From: Variovorax sp. Root473
GTDB taxonomy: Bacteria; Pseudomonadota; Gammaproteobacteria; Burkholderiales; Burkholderiaceae_C
Assembly: GCF_001426505.1 (NCBI RefSeq)
Contig: NZ_LMEV01000017.1
Span: 1,271,155-1,335,154, forward strand
Length of the DNA stretch: 64,000 nt
Direction of reading: 5' to 3'
Each line of letters begins with the position of its first letter. The first letter of the stretch is position 1. The notes under the pieces were generated by a model that saw only the letters and a program-made list of their open reading frames with translations, was not told the origin of the DNA and searched no databases. Shown here one piece after another: positions 40,696 to 52,912 of the stretch. The position numbers and the translations under genes are program-made.

Positions 40696-42528
40696 ATGCG
40701 AGGTTGGCTGCTCTGGATGTTGGCGCTCCTGGCGCTGCCCTCGTGGGCGGCGCACGGGCTGGGCATGGGTTACGAACCCAAGTACCCGGCGTCGTTCACG
40801 CACTTCGACTACGTGAACCCCAGCGCACCGAAGGGCGGCGACCTCACGTTGTCGGCCGCCGGCGGCTTCGACAAGCTCAACCCCTTCACCCTGCGCGGCG
40901 TGCCGCCGGTGGGCATGGGCTACAGCGCCAATGGCTTCGTGTTTTCCGAGTACGGCCTGCTCTTCGACTCGCTGACGACGCCGAGCGAAGACGAGCCTTT
41001 CTCGCAGTACGGCCTGCTGGCCGAAGACATCCAGCTGGCGCCCGATCGCCTGAGCGTCACGTTCCGCTTGAACCCCAAGGCGCGGTTCTCCGACGGCTCG
41101 CCGGTGCTGGCGCAAGACGTGAAGTACTCCTTCGACACCCTGCGCAGCAAGGCGGCGGGGCCGACCTTCCGATCGTACTGGGCCGACATCAAGGAAGCCG
41201 TGGTGACGGGCGAGCGCACGATCCGCTTCGACTTCGTGCGCCAGAACGCCGAGCTGCACATGATCATCGGCGGGTTGCCGGTGTTCTCCCGCGCCTGGGG
41301 CAAGGGCAAGCCTTTCGACCAGATCGTGACCGAGCCGCCCATTGCGAGCGGGCCGTATGTCGTGGACAAGGTCGACTATGGCAAGTTCATCTCGTACCGC
41401 CGCCGCCCGGACTACTGGGCCGCCAACCTGCCCGTGCGCAAGGGGATGTTCAACTACGACACGGTGTCGTACCAGTACTTCAAGGACGCGCTCGGCGAGG
41501 AAGAGTCGCTCAAGGCCGGCGCGCTCGACGCGATGGAAGAGCGCTCCATCATCGCGTGGGTGCGCCGCTACAAGGGCCGCCGCTTCGACTCCGGCGAACT
41601 GGTCAAGGAAGAGATCGATCACCGCCGCTTCACCGGCATGCAGGGCCTGGCGCCGAACCTGCGGCAGCCCCGCTTTGCCGACATGCGCGTGCGCAGGGCG
41701 CTGGCGCTGGCCTTCGACTTCGACTGGCTCAACGCCCACCTGTTCTATGGGCGCCGCGGGCGCACGCAAAGCTATTTCCAGAACAGCGACGACCTCATGG
41801 CGCAGCCCGTGATCAGTGCCGAGGAGCAGGCGCTGATCGACAAGCTCAAGAACAGGCAGCGCTACATCGACAACACGAAGGGCGAACTGCCGCGTCCCGA
41901 CAGCAGCGGCGACACCGCCGACGGCCTGCGGCGCAACCTCGTGAAGGCGCAGGCGTTGCTGAAGGATGCCGGCTGGACCTACCGCGACGGCGCGTTGCGC
42001 GACAAGGCCGGCGCGCCGTTCGTGATCACCATCGACATCGCCGACCGCAGCTCCAATGTGGTGTTGGCGCCGTATGCGCGCAACCTCGGCAAGCTGGGCA
42101 TTCGCCTGGAGTACCGCCTGCGCGACCCGAGCCTGTTGAAGAAGAAGCTGGACGACTTCGATTTCGACATGGCCATCAGCCTCGTGGGTGGGTCGTCGAG
42201 CCCGGGCAACGAGCTGTACGACGACTTCGGCTCGAAATCGGCGAGCGAGAAGGGCAGCCAGAACCTGAGCGGCATCAGCGACCCCGTGGTCGACGAGATT
42301 GTCGAGGTGATCGTCAACAGCCACGACCGCGCCTCGCTTGCGGCGGCTGCGCGGCTGCTGGACCGCTACTTGCTCCACCAGCACTACATGACCCCGATGT
42401 ACTACGGCAAGCAGTATTTCATTGCCCACAAGCGAAAGCTGCGCCGACCGGACGCGCCCCTGCCGCAGCGCCTGCTGGCAGGCTCGGCGATGCTGACGAT
42501 GTGGTGGATCGACCCGAGCGCCAAGTAA
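40696..42528 (+). CDS. yejA: YejA-like family-5 extracellular solute-binding protein
   Basis: A 610-residue periplasmic binding protein. The signal peptide is RGWLLWMLALLALPSWAAHG. The body matches SBP family 5, YejA type (YPASFTHFDYVNPSAPKGGD; LTVTFRLNPKARFSDGSPV-like block). YejABEF imports oligopeptides and in enterobacteria takes up microcin C. It heads a four-gene operon with yejB 16 bases downstream. ATG 40696 was chosen because it begins the signal peptide. Confidence 0.92.
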   Translation: MRGWLLWMLALLALPSWAAHGLGMGYEPKYPASFTHFDYVNPSAPKGGDLTLSAAGGFDKLNPFTLRGVPPVGMGYSANGFVFSEYGLLFDSLTTPSEDEPFSQYGLLAEDIQLAPDRLSVTFRLNPKARFSDGSPVLAQDVKYSFDTLRSKAAGPTFRSYWADIKEAVVTGERTIRFDFVRQNAELHMIIGGLPVFSRAWGKGKPFDQIVTEPPIASGPYVVDKVDYGKFISYRRRPDYWAANLPVRKGMFNYDTVSYQYFKDALGEEESLKAGALDAMEERSIIAWVRRYKGRRFDSGELVKEEIDHRRFTGMQGLAPNLRQPRFADMRVRRALALAFDFDWLNAHLFYGRRGRTQSYFQNSDDLMAQPVISAEEQALIDKLKNRQRYIDNTKGELPRPDSSGDTADGLRRNLVKAQALLKDAGWTYRDGALRDKAGAPFVITIDIADRSSNVVLAPYARNLGKLGIRLEYRLRDPSLLKKKLDDFDFDMAISLVGGSSSPGNELYDDFGSKSASEKGSQNLSGISDPVVDEIVEVIVNSHDRASLAAAARLLDRYLLHQHYMTPMYYGKQYFIAHKRKLRRPDAPLPQRLLAGSAMLTMWWIDPSAK

Positions 42529-42544
42529 GAGAACAAGAACACGC

Positions 42545-43558
42545 ATGGCCGCCTACCTGATCCGACGCCTCCTGCTGATCGTTCCCACGCTGTTCGGCGT
42601 GCTGCTGCTCAATTTCGCCATCGTGCAGTTCGTGCCGGGTGGACCGGCCGAGCAATTGCTCTCGCAACTCACCAACAAGGAGAACCGCATCTCGGGCGGC
42701 CCCACCGGCCGCACGCTCGACGCCAAGCAGGTGGCCGAGATCAAGGCGCTCTACGGCTTCGACAAGCCGGCCCCCGAGCGCTTCTGGCAGATGCTCAAGC
42801 AGTTCGCCCGCTTCGACCTGGGCAAGAGCTTCTTCCAGAGCAAGGACGTGTGGCAGCTCATCAAGGAGAAGCTGCCGGTGTCGATCAGCCTGGGGCTGTG
42901 GACCTTCTTCATCAGCTACCTCATCGCGGTGCCGCTGGGCGTGGCCAAGGCCGTGCGCGCGGGCTCGCGCTTCGACTTCTTCACGACGCTGCTGGTGCTC
43001 GTCGGCTACGCCATCCCGGGCTTCGTGCTGGGCGTGGCGCTGCTGGTGATCTTCGGCGGCCAGCTGCAGTGGTTTCCGCTGCGCGGGCTGACCTCGCCGA
43101 ACTGGGAGTCACTGAGCTGGGGCGCCCGCATCGTCGACTACCTGTGGCACATCACCTTGCCGGTGACGGCCATGGTGCTGGGCAGCTTCGCGATCACCGC
43201 GATGCTCACCAAGAACTCGTTCCTCGAGGAAATCCGCAAGCAGTACGTGCTGACGGCGCGGGCCAAGGGGCTGACAGAGCGGCAGGTGCTGTGGAAGCAC
43301 GTGTTCCGCAACGCGCTGATCCCGATCATCACGGGCTTTCCGACAGCCTTCATTGGCGCCTTCTTCTCGGGCGCGCTGCTCATCGAGACGCTGTTCTCGC
43401 TCGACGGCATGGGACTGCTCAGCTACGAAAGCGTGCTGCGGCGCGACTACCCGGTGTTCCTGGGCACGCTTTATCTGTTCACGTTGATCGGGCTGGTGAC
43501 CAAGCTCATCTCCGATCTTTGCTACGTCTGGGTCGATCCGAGGGTGAAGTTTGACTGA
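42545..43558 (+). CDS. yejB: YejB, peptide ABC transporter permease
   Basis: A 337-residue permease. It opens with AAYLIRRLLLIVPTLFGVLL, the conserved DppB/YejB N-terminal helix, and has the EAA-type loop (ARAKGLTERQVLWKHVFRNA) that docks the ATPase. About six membrane helices. Its stop overlaps the yejE start. Confidence 0.94.
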   Translation: MAAYLIRRLLLIVPTLFGVLLLNFAIVQFVPGGPAEQLLSQLTNKENRISGGPTGRTLDAKQVAEIKALYGFDKPAPERFWQMLKQFARFDLGKSFFQSKDVWQLIKEKLPVSISLGLWTFFISYLIAVPLGVAKAVRAGSRFDFFTTLLVLVGYAIPGFVLGVALLVIFGGQLQWFPLRGLTSPNWESLSWGARIVDYLWHITLPVTAMVLGSFAITAMLTKNSFLEEIRKQYVLTARAKGLTERQVLWKHVFRNALIPIITGFPTAFIGAFFSGALLIETLFSLDGMGLLSYESVLRRDYPVFLGTLYLFTLIGLVTKLISDLCYVWVDPRVKFD

Positions 43559-44594
43559 AGCCGCCGCCGTGTCCGTGAGCCCCGGGCGCCGTGCCTGGCG
43601 GCGTTTCCGCCGCAACCCGCTGGGGTTCTGGAGCCTCGTCGTCTTCTCGACGCTGGTGGTGCTGAGCCTGTTCGCCGAAGTGCTCTCTACCGACAAGCCG
43701 CTGGTGGTGCGTTATGAAGGCCAGACCTATTTCCCCGTGCTGCGCGACTATTCGGAGAAGACCTTCGGCGGCGATTTCGAATCGCCGGCCGACTACCTCG
43801 ACCCCTTCATCGAGCAGCGCATCACTCAGGGCGACAACTGGGCGGTCTATGCGCCCAACCGCTACGGCCCGGCCACGCTCAACTATTTCTCGAAGCCGCC
43901 GAACCCCGCTGCGCCCTCGCACGAGAACCTGCTGGGCACCGACGAGCGCGGACGCGACCTGCTGGCCCAGCTGATCTACGGCTTTCGCGTGAGCGTGCTG
44001 TTCGCGCTGGCGCTCACGGTGGTCGGCGTGGTGCTGGGCATCGCGACCGGCGCCGTGCAGGGCTTCTTCGGCGGCAAGATCGACCTGACTTTTCAGCGCC
44101 TGATCGAGATCTGGAGCGCGATGCCCGAGCTGTACCTGCTGATCATCTTCAGCGCGATCTTCACGCCGAGCGTGTCACTGCTGCTGATTCTTCTGAGCCT
44201 GTTCGGCTGGATGGGGTTGTCGGATTACGTGCGCGCCGAGTTCCTGCGCAACCGCCAGATGGATTACGTGCGCGCCGCGCGCGCGCTGGGCGTGGGCAAT
44301 CTGCAGATCATGTGGCGCCACATCCTGCCCAACAGCATGGTGCCGGTCGTCACCTTCCTGCCGTTTCGCATGAGCGCGGCGATCCTGGCGCTGACTTCGC
44401 TCGACTTCCTCGGCCTGGGCGTTCCGCCCGGCACGCCGTCGCTCGGCGAACTGCTGAGCCAGGGCAAGGGGAACATCGACGCCTGGTGGATTTCTCTGTC
44501 CACCTTCTGCGTGCTGGTCGTCACGCTGATGCTGCTGACCTTCATGGGCGACGCGCTGCGCGATGCGCTCGACCCCCGGAAGGCCGACAAATGA
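43551..44594 (+). CDS. yejE: YejE, peptide ABC transporter permease
   Basis: A 347-residue permease of the DppC/YejE type, with the N-terminal RRFRRNPLGFWSLVVFSTLV segment and the coupling loop VRAARALGVGNLQIMWRHIL. It contains the LLGTDERGRDLLAQLIYGFR motif typical of this class. The likely start is TTG 43551 inside the end of yejB; GTG 43569 is an alternative. Its stop overlaps the yejF ATG (ATGA). Confidence 0.93.
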   Translation: MTEAAAVSVSPGRRAWRRFRRNPLGFWSLVVFSTLVVLSLFAEVLSTDKPLVVRYEGQTYFPVLRDYSEKTFGGDFESPADYLDPFIEQRITQGDNWAVYAPNRYGPATLNYFSKPPNPAAPSHENLLGTDERGRDLLAQLIYGFRVSVLFALALTVVGVVLGIATGAVQGFFGGKIDLTFQRLIEIWSAMPELYLLIIFSAIFTPSVSLLLILLSLFGWMGLSDYVRAEFLRNRQMDYVRAARALGVGNLQIMWRHILPNSMVPVVTFLPFRMSAAILALTSLDFLGLGVPPGTPSLGELLSQGKGNIDAWWISLSTFCVLVVTLMLLTFMGDALRDALDPRKADK

Positions 44595-46234
44595 CGACGA
44601 GGCGCGACACGACGAACAACGAGCCCTTGCTCGACGTGAAGGGGCTGCGCGTCGCCTTCGGCGGCAAGCCGGTGGTGCATGGCATCGACCTGCAGATCGC
44701 GGCGGGCGAAAAGCTTGCACTGGTCGGCGAGTCGGGCTCGGGCAAGACCGTCACGGCGCTGTCGTTGCTGCGGCTGGTGCAGAACGCCGACCTTGCGGGG
44801 GTGGCGACCCTGTCGGGTTCGCAGGACCAGCCCGGTGCGCGCGATCTGCTGTCGATTCCGGAGCGCGAGCTGCGCGGCATCCGCGGCAAGGAGATCGCGA
44901 TGATCTTCCAGGAGCCGATGACCGCGCTCAACGCGCTCTACACCGTGGGTGACCAGATCGCCGAAGTGCTCGAGTTGCACGAAGGGCTGTCGGCCCGCGC
45001 CGCGCAAGAGGCGGCCGTGCAGCTGTTAGCTGACACCGGCATCCCCGAGCCGGCGCGGCGGGCGAGGGCGTTTCCGCACCAGCTGTCGGGCGGGCAGCGC
45101 CAGCGCGCCATGATCGCGATGGCGCTGGCCTGCAAGCCGCGCCTGCTGCTGGCCGATGAGCCGACCACGGCGCTCGATGTCACGGTGCGTGCGCAGATCC
45201 TCGAGCTGCTGGCCGACCTGCAGCGCAAGCACGGCATGGCCGTGCTGCTCATTACCCACGACCTGAACCTGGTGCGCCGTTTTGCCGACCGCGTGGCGGT
45301 GATGGAGCGCGGCCACATCGTCGAACACGGCCCGGTCGACGCCGTGTTCAAGGCCCCCCAACACGCGTACACCCGCAAGCTGATCGACAGCCATCCGGCG
45401 CGCGACGTGGCCGAGGTTGCAGCCGATGGCGCCGCGGCGCCGGTGCTCGAAGCGCGGGCATTGCGCGTGAGCTATCCCGTGTCGCGTCCTGGTTTTGCGG
45501 GCTGGTTCCGCAAGGGCGAGTTCGTCGCCGTGCAGGGCGCCGATTTCCGGATCGCGCCGGGCGAAACGCTGGGGGTGGTCGGCGAATCGGGCTCGGGCAA
45601 GTCGACGCTGGCGCTGGCCGCGCTCGGCCTGCTCAAGCACGGTGGCGAGCTGCAGGTGACGGGGAAGGGCTGGGCGGTGGACCGCGCGTCCGACCTGGCG
45701 TTGCGCCGAACGATGCAGGTGGTGTTCCAGGACCCGTTCTCGTCGCTCTCGCCGCGCATGACGGTCGAGCAGATCGTGGGCGAGGGGCTGCGCGTGCACG
45801 CGCCCGAGCTCGACGCCGCCGCCCGCCGGGCGCGCGCGCTCATGGCGCTGGCCGACGTGGGACTGAGCGAGGCGCAATTTCCCGCGCTGCTCGACCGCTA
45901 TCCGCACGAGTTCTCGGGCGGGCAGCGCCAGCGGCTGGCGATCGCCCGGGCGCTGATCGTCGACCCACGGCTGTTGGTGCTCGACGAGCCCACCAGTGCG
46001 CTCGACGTGACCATCCAGAAGCAGGTGCTCGGCCTGCTTCAGCGGCTGCAGCGCGAACGGGGGCTGAGCTACCTGCTGATCACGCACGACGTCGAGGTGA
46101 TCCGCGCGATGGCGCACCAGGTCATCGTGATGAAGGACGGCGCGATCCTCGAATCCGGCCCGGCCCTGCGCGTCCTCGACGCCCCTGAACATCCCTACAC
46201 ACAGAAGCTGGTCGCTGCGGCCTTGCTGGAATAA
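44591..46234 (+). CDS. yejF: YejF, peptide ABC transporter ATPase (two domains)
   Basis: A 547-residue ATPase with two fused ABC domains. Domain 1: VGESGSGKTVTALSLL, LSGGQRQRAMIAMAL, LLLADEPTTALDV. Domain 2: VGESGSGKSTLALAAL, FSGGQRQRLAIARAL, LLVLDEPTSALDV. This double-domain form is typical of YejF, replacing the separate DppD/DppF. It is the last gene of the yej operon. Confidence 0.95.
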   Translation: MTTRRDTTNNEPLLDVKGLRVAFGGKPVVHGIDLQIAAGEKLALVGESGSGKTVTALSLLRLVQNADLAGVATLSGSQDQPGARDLLSIPERELRGIRGKEIAMIFQEPMTALNALYTVGDQIAEVLELHEGLSARAAQEAAVQLLADTGIPEPARRARAFPHQLSGGQRQRAMIAMALACKPRLLLADEPTTALDVTVRAQILELLADLQRKHGMAVLLITHDLNLVRRFADRVAVMERGHIVEHGPVDAVFKAPQHAYTRKLIDSHPARDVAEVAADGAAAPVLEARALRVSYPVSRPGFAGWFRKGEFVAVQGADFRIAPGETLGVVGESGSGKSTLALAALGLLKHGGELQVTGKGWAVDRASDLALRRTMQVVFQDPFSSLSPRMTVEQIVGEGLRVHAPELDAAARRARALMALADVGLSEAQFPALLDRYPHEFSGGQRQRLAIARALIVDPRLLVLDEPTSALDVTIQKQVLGLLQRLQRERGLSYLLITHDVEVIRAMAHQVIVMKDGAILESGPALRVLDAPEHPYTQKLVAAALLE

Positions 46235-46254
46235 AAACACGGAGATTGCAATAA

Positions 46255-47466
46255 ATGTCGGGAATCGGACACGACCGGCGCGGCGCGTGGCGCGCGGCGC
46301 TGGCCTGCATGGTCACGCTGGCGGTGGCCATGGGCCTGGGGCGCTTCGCCTTCACGCCCATGCTGCCCATCATGCTGAGCGAGGGAAAGCTCGAACTGGC
46401 CGGCGGCGGCCTGCTGGCCTCTCTCAATTACCTGGGCTACTTCTTCGGGGCGGTCAGTTGCGCGGCCATCGGCATCAAGGCATCGAGCATGGTGCGCGGC
46501 GGCCTGCTGGCCACGGCGGTGCTGCTGGTCGGCATGGGACTGCTGCACAGCTTCATTGGATGGGGCGTGCTGCGCGCGGCGGCCGGCGTGATGAGCGCCT
46601 GGGTCTTCGTGTTCGCCTCAGGCTGGGGGCTGCGCCGGTTGGCCGAGACGAACGCGCCCACGCTGGCCGGTGTGATCTACACCGGGCCGGGCATCGGAAT
46701 CGCCATGACCGGCCTGCTGGGTGGCGCGCTCGGCCGTTGGGGTTCGGAGGCGGGCTGGATCGGCCTCGGGCTGCTGGCCGTGGTGCTGATCGCTGCGATC
46801 TGGCGGGTGTTCGATGACGGCGAGCGGGCGGGGGCGGTCGCAGGTGGGGCAGCGGCCAGTCCGGCCGCCGCGACGGGCGGCGCTTCGGGATCGGCTTCGG
46901 CCCGCGTTGACGCGATCTGGCTGGTCGCGCTCTATGGGCTGGCAGGCTTTGGTTACATCATCACTGCCACCTTCCTGCCAGTGATCGCCCGGCAGGCATT
47001 GCCCGGATCGCCATGGCCGGATTTCTTCTGGCCGCTGTTCGGCGCGGCCATCATTCCCGGCGCATTGATCGGCGCCCGTGCCCCGGTGCACTGGGACAAC
47101 AGGTTGCTGCTGGCCGCCGCCTATGCCTTGCAGGCCCTCGGCGTCGTGTTTTCGGTGGTCTGGCCGACCATTGCGGGTTTTGCAATTGGTAGCCTGTTGC
47201 TCGGGATGCCTTTCACCGCCATCACGCTTTTCGCCATGCGGGAGGCGCGCCGGCTGCGTGGCAATGCGGCGGCCGGGCTGATCGGCTATGCCACGGCGTC
47301 CTATGGCGTGGGGCAGATCGTCGGGCCTTTGTTTGCCGCGCCGCTGGCGCAGCGCACGGGCTCTTTCCAGCTGCCTTTGCTGGTGGCTGCGGCCGCATTG
47401 GCGCTGGGCGCGGTGCTGTTTGCCGTGGTCTGGTCGAAATACCGCCGCTCTGCGTCGCTTGAATAG
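46255..47466 (+). CDS. YbfB/YjiJ-family MFS transporter
   Basis: A 403-residue major-facilitator protein with about 12 hydrophobic helices. The N-terminal LAVAMGLGRFAFTPMLPIML motif (GRFAFTPMLP) is characteristic of the YbfB/YjiJ family. A Gly/Ala-rich loop divides the two halves. Substrate unknown. GGAG precedes the ATG by about 12 bases. It follows yejF by 20 bases and may be read through from the yej operon. Confidence 0.88.
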   Translation: MSGIGHDRRGAWRAALACMVTLAVAMGLGRFAFTPMLPIMLSEGKLELAGGGLLASLNYLGYFFGAVSCAAIGIKASSMVRGGLLATAVLLVGMGLLHSFIGWGVLRAAAGVMSAWVFVFASGWGLRRLAETNAPTLAGVIYTGPGIGIAMTGLLGGALGRWGSEAGWIGLGLLAVVLIAAIWRVFDDGERAGAVAGGAAASPAAATGGASGSASARVDAIWLVALYGLAGFGYIITATFLPVIARQALPGSPWPDFFWPLFGAAIIPGALIGARAPVHWDNRLLLAAAYALQALGVVFSVVWPTIAGFAIGSLLLGMPFTAITLFAMREARRLRGNAAAGLIGYATASYGVGQIVGPLFAAPLAQRTGSFQLPLLVAAAALALGAVLFAVVWSKYRRSASLE

Positions 47467-47497
47467 CGATGCCCTTCATTTATGCACGCGAATAGCA

Positions 47498-47503
47498 TAT
47501 AAT
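47498..47503 (+). promoter_or_regulatory. -10 box of the rimP operon promoter
   Basis: A perfect TATAAT in an AT-rich pocket (CGAATAGCATATAATTCG) about 150 bases before rimP. The -35 is weak (TTCATT at 47475-47480, 17-base spacing). A terminator-like hairpin begins only about 15 bases downstream. Confidence 0.55.
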
Positions 47504-47519
47504 TCGAGGCTCACGACCA

Positions 47520-47550
47520 AACGGGCGGGTACCAACCGCCCGTTTTTTTT
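47520..47550 (+). terminator. Intrinsic terminator/attenuator in the rimP leader
   Basis: ACGGGCGGG-TACCAA-CCGCCCGT hairpin followed by a run of eight Ts. It lies between the TATAAT at 47498 and rimP, so it either ends transcription from upstream or attenuates the rimP-nusA-infB operon within its own leader. Confidence 0.85.
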
Positions 47551-47649
47551 GGTCTATGCATTCTCAAGCAGCAATTATTTGGCGTCGTGGCATCCGTGGT
47601 GGGCGGGCGCTGCGGCTTGGGTATTGATTCAGAAGGCGCTTTCAAACAC

Positions 47650-48279
47650 GTGGCATTGCAGCAAACAGTAGAACAAACCGTGGCCGGTCTCGGCTACGAC
47701 CTGGTCGAGGTCGAGCGCTCGGCCGGTGGATTGCTGCGCGTGACGATTGATTTGCCCTGGACGCCCCCCACCTCCGAAGCTGTGGCGGCCGGTGTGCCCG
47801 AGCCCTTCGTGACGGTGGAAGACTGCGAAAAGGTCACGCGCCAGCTGCAATTCGCGCTGGAAGTCGATGCGGTCGATTACAAGCGGCTCGAGGTCTCCTC
47901 GCCCGGTATCGATCGCCCCTTGCGCAATGAGCAGGATTTCGAGCGATTCGTGGGCGCGGTGATCGACATCACCCTCAAGGCGCCCATGGGGGCTGCCGCG
48001 GCAGGCCAGGTGTCGGCCACGCGAAAGAAGTTTCGCGGCACGCTGGAGCGTGCCGAAAGCGGTTTGGGCTGGCAGGTCGTCTGGAGCGACGAGCCCAAGG
48101 CCAAGCCCGGGCAAAAAGTGAGCAAGAAGCGCGCGCCTGCACCGTTGCATGCGCTGGGTTTCGTATTGGACGAGCTGCGCGACGCGCGGCTGGCGCCAAT
48201 CGTGGACTTCAAGGGCCGCAAGGCCAAAACCCAACCGGGTTTTTCAGATATTGACGACGGAACGAGTGTTCCGGACTGA
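47650..48279 (+). CDS. rimP: RimP, 30S ribosome maturation factor
   Basis: A 209-residue RimP. The N-terminal domain reads ALQQTVEQTVAGLGYDLVEV and contains LEVSSPGIDRPL, the family signature. A C-terminal Sm-like domain follows. Compared with E. coli (150 residues) it has inserts, including PWTPPTSEAVAAGVPE. It assists 30S assembly. GTG 47650 is preferred because upstream codons do not match the family. It is first in the rimP-nusA-infB cluster. Confidence 0.93.
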   Translation: MALQQTVEQTVAGLGYDLVEVERSAGGLLRVTIDLPWTPPTSEAVAAGVPEPFVTVEDCEKVTRQLQFALEVDAVDYKRLEVSSPGIDRPLRNEQDFERFVGAVIDITLKAPMGAAAAGQVSATRKKFRGTLERAESGLGWQVVWSDEPKAKPGQKVSKKRAPAPLHALGFVLDELRDARLAPIVDFKGRKAKTQPGFSDIDDGTSVPD

Positions 48280-48296
48280 ACAAGAGGAGTGGTGGC

Positions 48297-49781
48297 ATGA
48301 ATCGCGAAATGTTGATGTTGGTGGATGCGATCTCGCGCGAGAAGAACGTCGAGCGCGACGTGGTCTTCGGCGCAGTCGAATCCGCTCTGGCGCAAGCCAC
48401 CAAGAAGCTCCATCAGGGTGACGTGGATATCCGCGTGGCGGTCGATCGCGACAGCGGCGACTACGAAACTTTCCGCCGCTGGCACGTCGTTCCCGATGAA
48501 GCCGGCCTGCAACTGCCTGACCAGGAGATCCTGCTCTTCGAGGCTCGGGAAGAGATGCCCGACATCGAGGTCGACGAATACATCGAGGAATCCGTCGATT
48601 CGGTGCCGATCGGCCGCATCGGTGCCATGGCCGCCAAGCAGGTCATCCTGCAGAAGATCCGTGACGCCGAGCGCGAGATGCTGCTCAACGACTTCATGTC
48701 GCGCGGCGACAAGATCTTCGTGGGCACCGTCAAGCGCCTGGACAAGGGCGACATCATCGTGGAAGCCGGGCGCGTCGAAGGCCGCCTGCGCCGCAGCGAA
48801 ATGATCGCCAAGGAAAACCTGCGCAACGGCGATCGCGTGCGGGCCATGATCATGGAGGTCGACCTGACGCTGCGCGGCGCGCCGATCATCCTGTCGCGCT
48901 CGGCTCCCGAGTTCATGGTCGAGCTGTTCCGCCAGGAAGTGCCCGAGATCGAGCAAGGCCTGCTCGAGATCAAGAGCTGCGCCCGCGACCCCGGTTCGCG
49001 CGCCAAGATCGCCGTGCTCTCGCATGACAAGCGTGTCGACCCGATCGGCACCTGCGTCGGCGTGCGCGGCACCCGCGTCAACGCCGTCACGAACGAACTC
49101 GCCGGCGAGCGCGTGGACATCGTGCTGTGGAGCGAAGACCCGGCCCAGTTCGTGATCGGCGCCCTGGCGCCGGCGAACGTGTCGTCGATCGTGGTCGACG
49201 AAGAAAAGCACGCCATGGACGTGGTGGTCGACGAGGAAAACCTTGCGATCGCCATCGGCCGCGGCGGCCAGAACGTGCGCCTGGCTTCCGACCTCACGGG
49301 TTGGAAGATCAACATCATGGACGCCAACGAGTCGGCCCAGAAGCAGGCCGTCGAGACCGATGCCAGCCGCAAGCTCTTCATGGAAAAGCTCGACGTCGAC
49401 GAGGAAATCGCCGACATCCTGATTTCGGAAGGTTTCAACAGCCTCGAAGAAGTGGCCTACGTGCCGATTTCCGAGATGCTTGAGATCGAGGCCTTCGACG
49501 AAGACACCATCAATGAGCTGCGTGCCCGTGCAAAGGATGCGCTGCTGACCATGGAAATCGCCAAGGAAGAAGGTGTCGAGACCGTTTCGCAGAACCTGCG
49601 CGACCTCGAAGGCCTCAATCCCGACCTGATTCCGCAGCTGGCTGAAGCGGGTGTGAACACCCGTGACGACCTGGCCGACCTCGCGGTCGATGAACTCACC
49701 GAAATCACCGGCCTGAGCGCCGATGACGCCAAAGCCCTCATCTTGAAAGCCCGCGAACATTGGTTCGCCGGCCAAGAGTGA
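48297..49781 (+). CDS. nusA: NusA, transcription elongation/termination factor
   Basis: A 494-residue NusA. Domains in order: an N-terminal RNA-polymerase-binding domain (NREMLMLVDAISREKNVERD), S1 (GDKIFVGTVKRLDKGDIIVE), two KH domains (DPIGTCVGVRGTRVNAVTNE; AIGRGGQNVRLASDLTGW) and two C-terminal acidic helix-hairpin repeats. It modulates pausing, termination and antitermination. GAGGAG precedes ATG. It is a plausible feedback regulator of the attenuator at 47520. Confidence 0.97.
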   Translation: MNREMLMLVDAISREKNVERDVVFGAVESALAQATKKLHQGDVDIRVAVDRDSGDYETFRRWHVVPDEAGLQLPDQEILLFEAREEMPDIEVDEYIEESVDSVPIGRIGAMAAKQVILQKIRDAEREMLLNDFMSRGDKIFVGTVKRLDKGDIIVEAGRVEGRLRRSEMIAKENLRNGDRVRAMIMEVDLTLRGAPIILSRSAPEFMVELFRQEVPEIEQGLLEIKSCARDPGSRAKIAVLSHDKRVDPIGTCVGVRGTRVNAVTNELAGERVDIVLWSEDPAQFVIGALAPANVSSIVVDEEKHAMDVVVDEENLAIAIGRGGQNVRLASDLTGWKINIMDANESAQKQAVETDASRKLFMEKLDVDEEIADILISEGFNSLEEVAYVPISEMLEIEAFDEDTINELRARAKDALLTMEIAKEEGVETVSQNLRDLEGLNPDLIPQLAEAGVNTRDDLADLAVDELTEITGLSADDAKALILKAREHWFAGQE

Positions 49782-49804
49782 CGGTATGGAGGCACGAAAG
49801 CAAT

Positions 49805-52795
<2,991 letters not shown>

Positions 52796-52831
52796 CGCGC
52801 GCCGCGATATCGAACTCATTGCCGCGTTGCA

Positions 52832-52867
52832 GCCGTCTTGCCGTACTGAAGTACTGCCTGCGACGGC
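52832..52867 (+). other. Nested hairpin between infB and rbfA
   Basis: GCCGTC pairs with GACGGC (6 bp), and inside it GTACT pairs with AGTAC around a 2-base GA loop. No T-run follows. Possible RNase processing or mRNA-stability element within the 117-base intercistronic gap. Confidence 0.5.
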
Positions 52868-52912
52868 GCGCCTTGCACTGAGTCCGATCTCGCGACGCTA
52901 GTGATTGATCAA

